Below are positions 62,877 to 64,000 of a DNA stretch of 64,000 nucleotides, piece after piece (positions within the stretch are counted from its first letter, which is position 1; every line of letters begins with the position of its first letter). A program made the position numbers and the translations under genes. This stretch comes from Piezodorus guildinii (taxonomy: Eukaryota; Arthropoda; Insecta; Hemiptera; Pentatomidae): contig CM041298.1 of NCBI GenBank assembly GCA_023052935.1, positions 116,481,977 to 116,545,976 of the forward strand, written 5' to 3'. The notes beneath the pieces were generated by a model. The model was not told the DNA's origin. It made no database searches and worked only from the letters and a program-made list of their open reading frames with translations.

Positions 62877-63773
62877 ATTTATTTATGAAATATATAGTAA
62901 GGGAAAGTATTGCGATCGTGAAAATTTTCGAATTCCAGTTTTCAACGGTAATGCATGTTTTAGGGTCCCCTGAGTCCAAATGACCAATTTCCACAAAAAG
63001 GTCTGTGCGTGTGTCCGTGTGTGTGTGTGTGGTAAGTCTAGCACGGAAACGTGGAGCCGTATAATACTGAAATTTAATATTTAAGATACGCCCGAGATGT
63101 TACAGCAACTTTTTTAATAAATTCGGCTGATCGGAAGTGCTACTTTATACTGTTCATTTTGCGCCTTTTTATAATTTTCTCAAAGATTTTGATTAAACTC
63201 GCTATATGGGTGTAAAATTTAATGGGCTTCAGCATCATGCAGGTTTCATTCTGATTGAAATAGTCTGACAGGGCTTAAATGCCGATATTTTAAATTTCCT
63301 TCCCCTAAAGTACCTTTAATTTTGTTGATTCTATAAAAAAAACTATATTATCTTGTTACCACTGATAAAAAACAGCTAAATATGCAAGTTGAGCGATTTT
63401 GAAAAGCAACTAAAGGAGAAAACTGAAAAAAATATTTTATTAATGCAATTTTTTGTTTTTGAACATAAGAACAGTAATTAATATACATGTATGATATCCC
63501 GTTGGAAAGCCAAAGATTTAAGAAAAATTATTATCTTATACTCGAGCTTTTAAAAGTTAATAGAGAGTGATGAAAAGAAGATACAACTTACTGATTATTT
63601 TAGATGATAATATAATAGATTTTTTAATAAAACATATGTTTCTATAGAAATTTAATTAAATTAATTCTTTAATAGTTTCACGTATTTTTATCTCTAACTG
63701 TATTTGAAAATTCTTTAATTGATTTAAAAAATGGAGGTAAGTGAAAGTTGTGTCTTGCCAGCACCAGAGTTTT
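62877..63773 (-). repeat. Family B repeat, nearly complete
   Basis: From the variant hairpin remainder TTTATGAAATATATAGTAAG through TTTCGAATTCCAGTTTTCAA, a TG run at about 63003-63031, the full interior with TGCCGATATTTTAAATTTCC and GCCAAAGATTTAAG, to GGTAAGTGAAAGTTGTGTC and CACCAGAGTTTTT. The outermost right-end motif ACTTTCACTTAC is missing. Confidence 0.9.
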
Positions 63774-63779
63774 TATTGA

Positions 63780-64000
63780 GGAATCGTTGACTGCTTTATT
63801 ATTTACTAGCATTTGAGACGCTTAGTGTATTGTTTTAAAATCTTTCATACCCAAACATGTTATGTACTGATAAAGAGCTCCATACCATTCAGATCCGCTA
63901 TGACACCCCTAATTACTTTGAAATTCTCACGGTTCGCGACTGGCTCTTCGTTAATTCGATTAAGAAAGTTGTGTTACCATCCCCGACGATCCATCATACA
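63780..64000. other. Non-repetitive balanced sequence at window end
   Basis: Complex, GC-richer than average and unmatched in the window; continues past the edge. No coding call possible. Confidence 0.4.

Overview
Organism and overall character. This is a very A+T-rich eukaryotic (arthropod-like) nuclear window with no recognisable host gene, rRNA or true tRNA gene. Almost everything I can identify is mobile DNA: a CsRn1/Kabuki-type Ty3/Gypsy LTR retrotransposon, APE-type LINEs (RTE-like, Jockey-like, CR1-like), two tRNA-headed SINE families, Helitron remnants, a mariner remnant, and a ~0.9-kb non-autonomous repeat ('family B', present about 20 times) whose architecture resembles Helentron-associated elements (HINE/DINE-1 type). 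The exact taxon cannot be fixed from sequence alone; the mix of CsRn1, Jockey, CR1, RTE and mariner suits an insect or other arthropod. Family letters used here are working labels.

Layout. 1-2.2 kb: family B fragments and a SINE1 with perfect 12-bp target duplications. 2.2-6.9 kb: full-length LTR retrotransposon with two identical 193-bp LTRs, AGTT target duplication, tRNA-Trp primer site and open gag and pol. 7.5-11.7 kb: an RTE-like LINE inserted antisense into an older LINE, with 11-bp target duplications. 12-19.4 kb: old repeats, two fold-back (inverted repeat) structures, SINE2 inside SINE1, a small TIR element. 20-25.6 kb: SINE1 copies and family B, including one family B palindrome split by a SINE. 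26-34.5 kb: Jockey-like 3' ends, a 29-bp minisatellite and an intact-length family B. 35.6-36.2 kb and 45.4-46.3 kb: two Helitron remnants with PIF1-type helicase tails, the second carrying a mariner. 40.3-43.3 kb: nested stacks (SINE in LINE in B; B in B). 47.2-49.8 kb: a family B copy split by an ORF1-only 'half-LINE'. 53.8-55.2 kb: SINE1-derived tandem array. 56-63.8 kb: CR1, C, B and Jockey remnants and a decayed LINE ORF1 at 60.1-60.7 kb.

How the parts relate. The window is best read as a stratigraphy. Family B is the older substrate that was repeatedly hit by SINE1, Jockey, the half-LINE, the LTR element and itself. Three SINE1 copies, the RTE-like LINE and the LTR element look recent. 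Between the transposons are several 200-700-bp islands of more balanced, non-repetitive sequence with no coding signal; these are the only candidates for host-functional (possibly regulatory) DNA.
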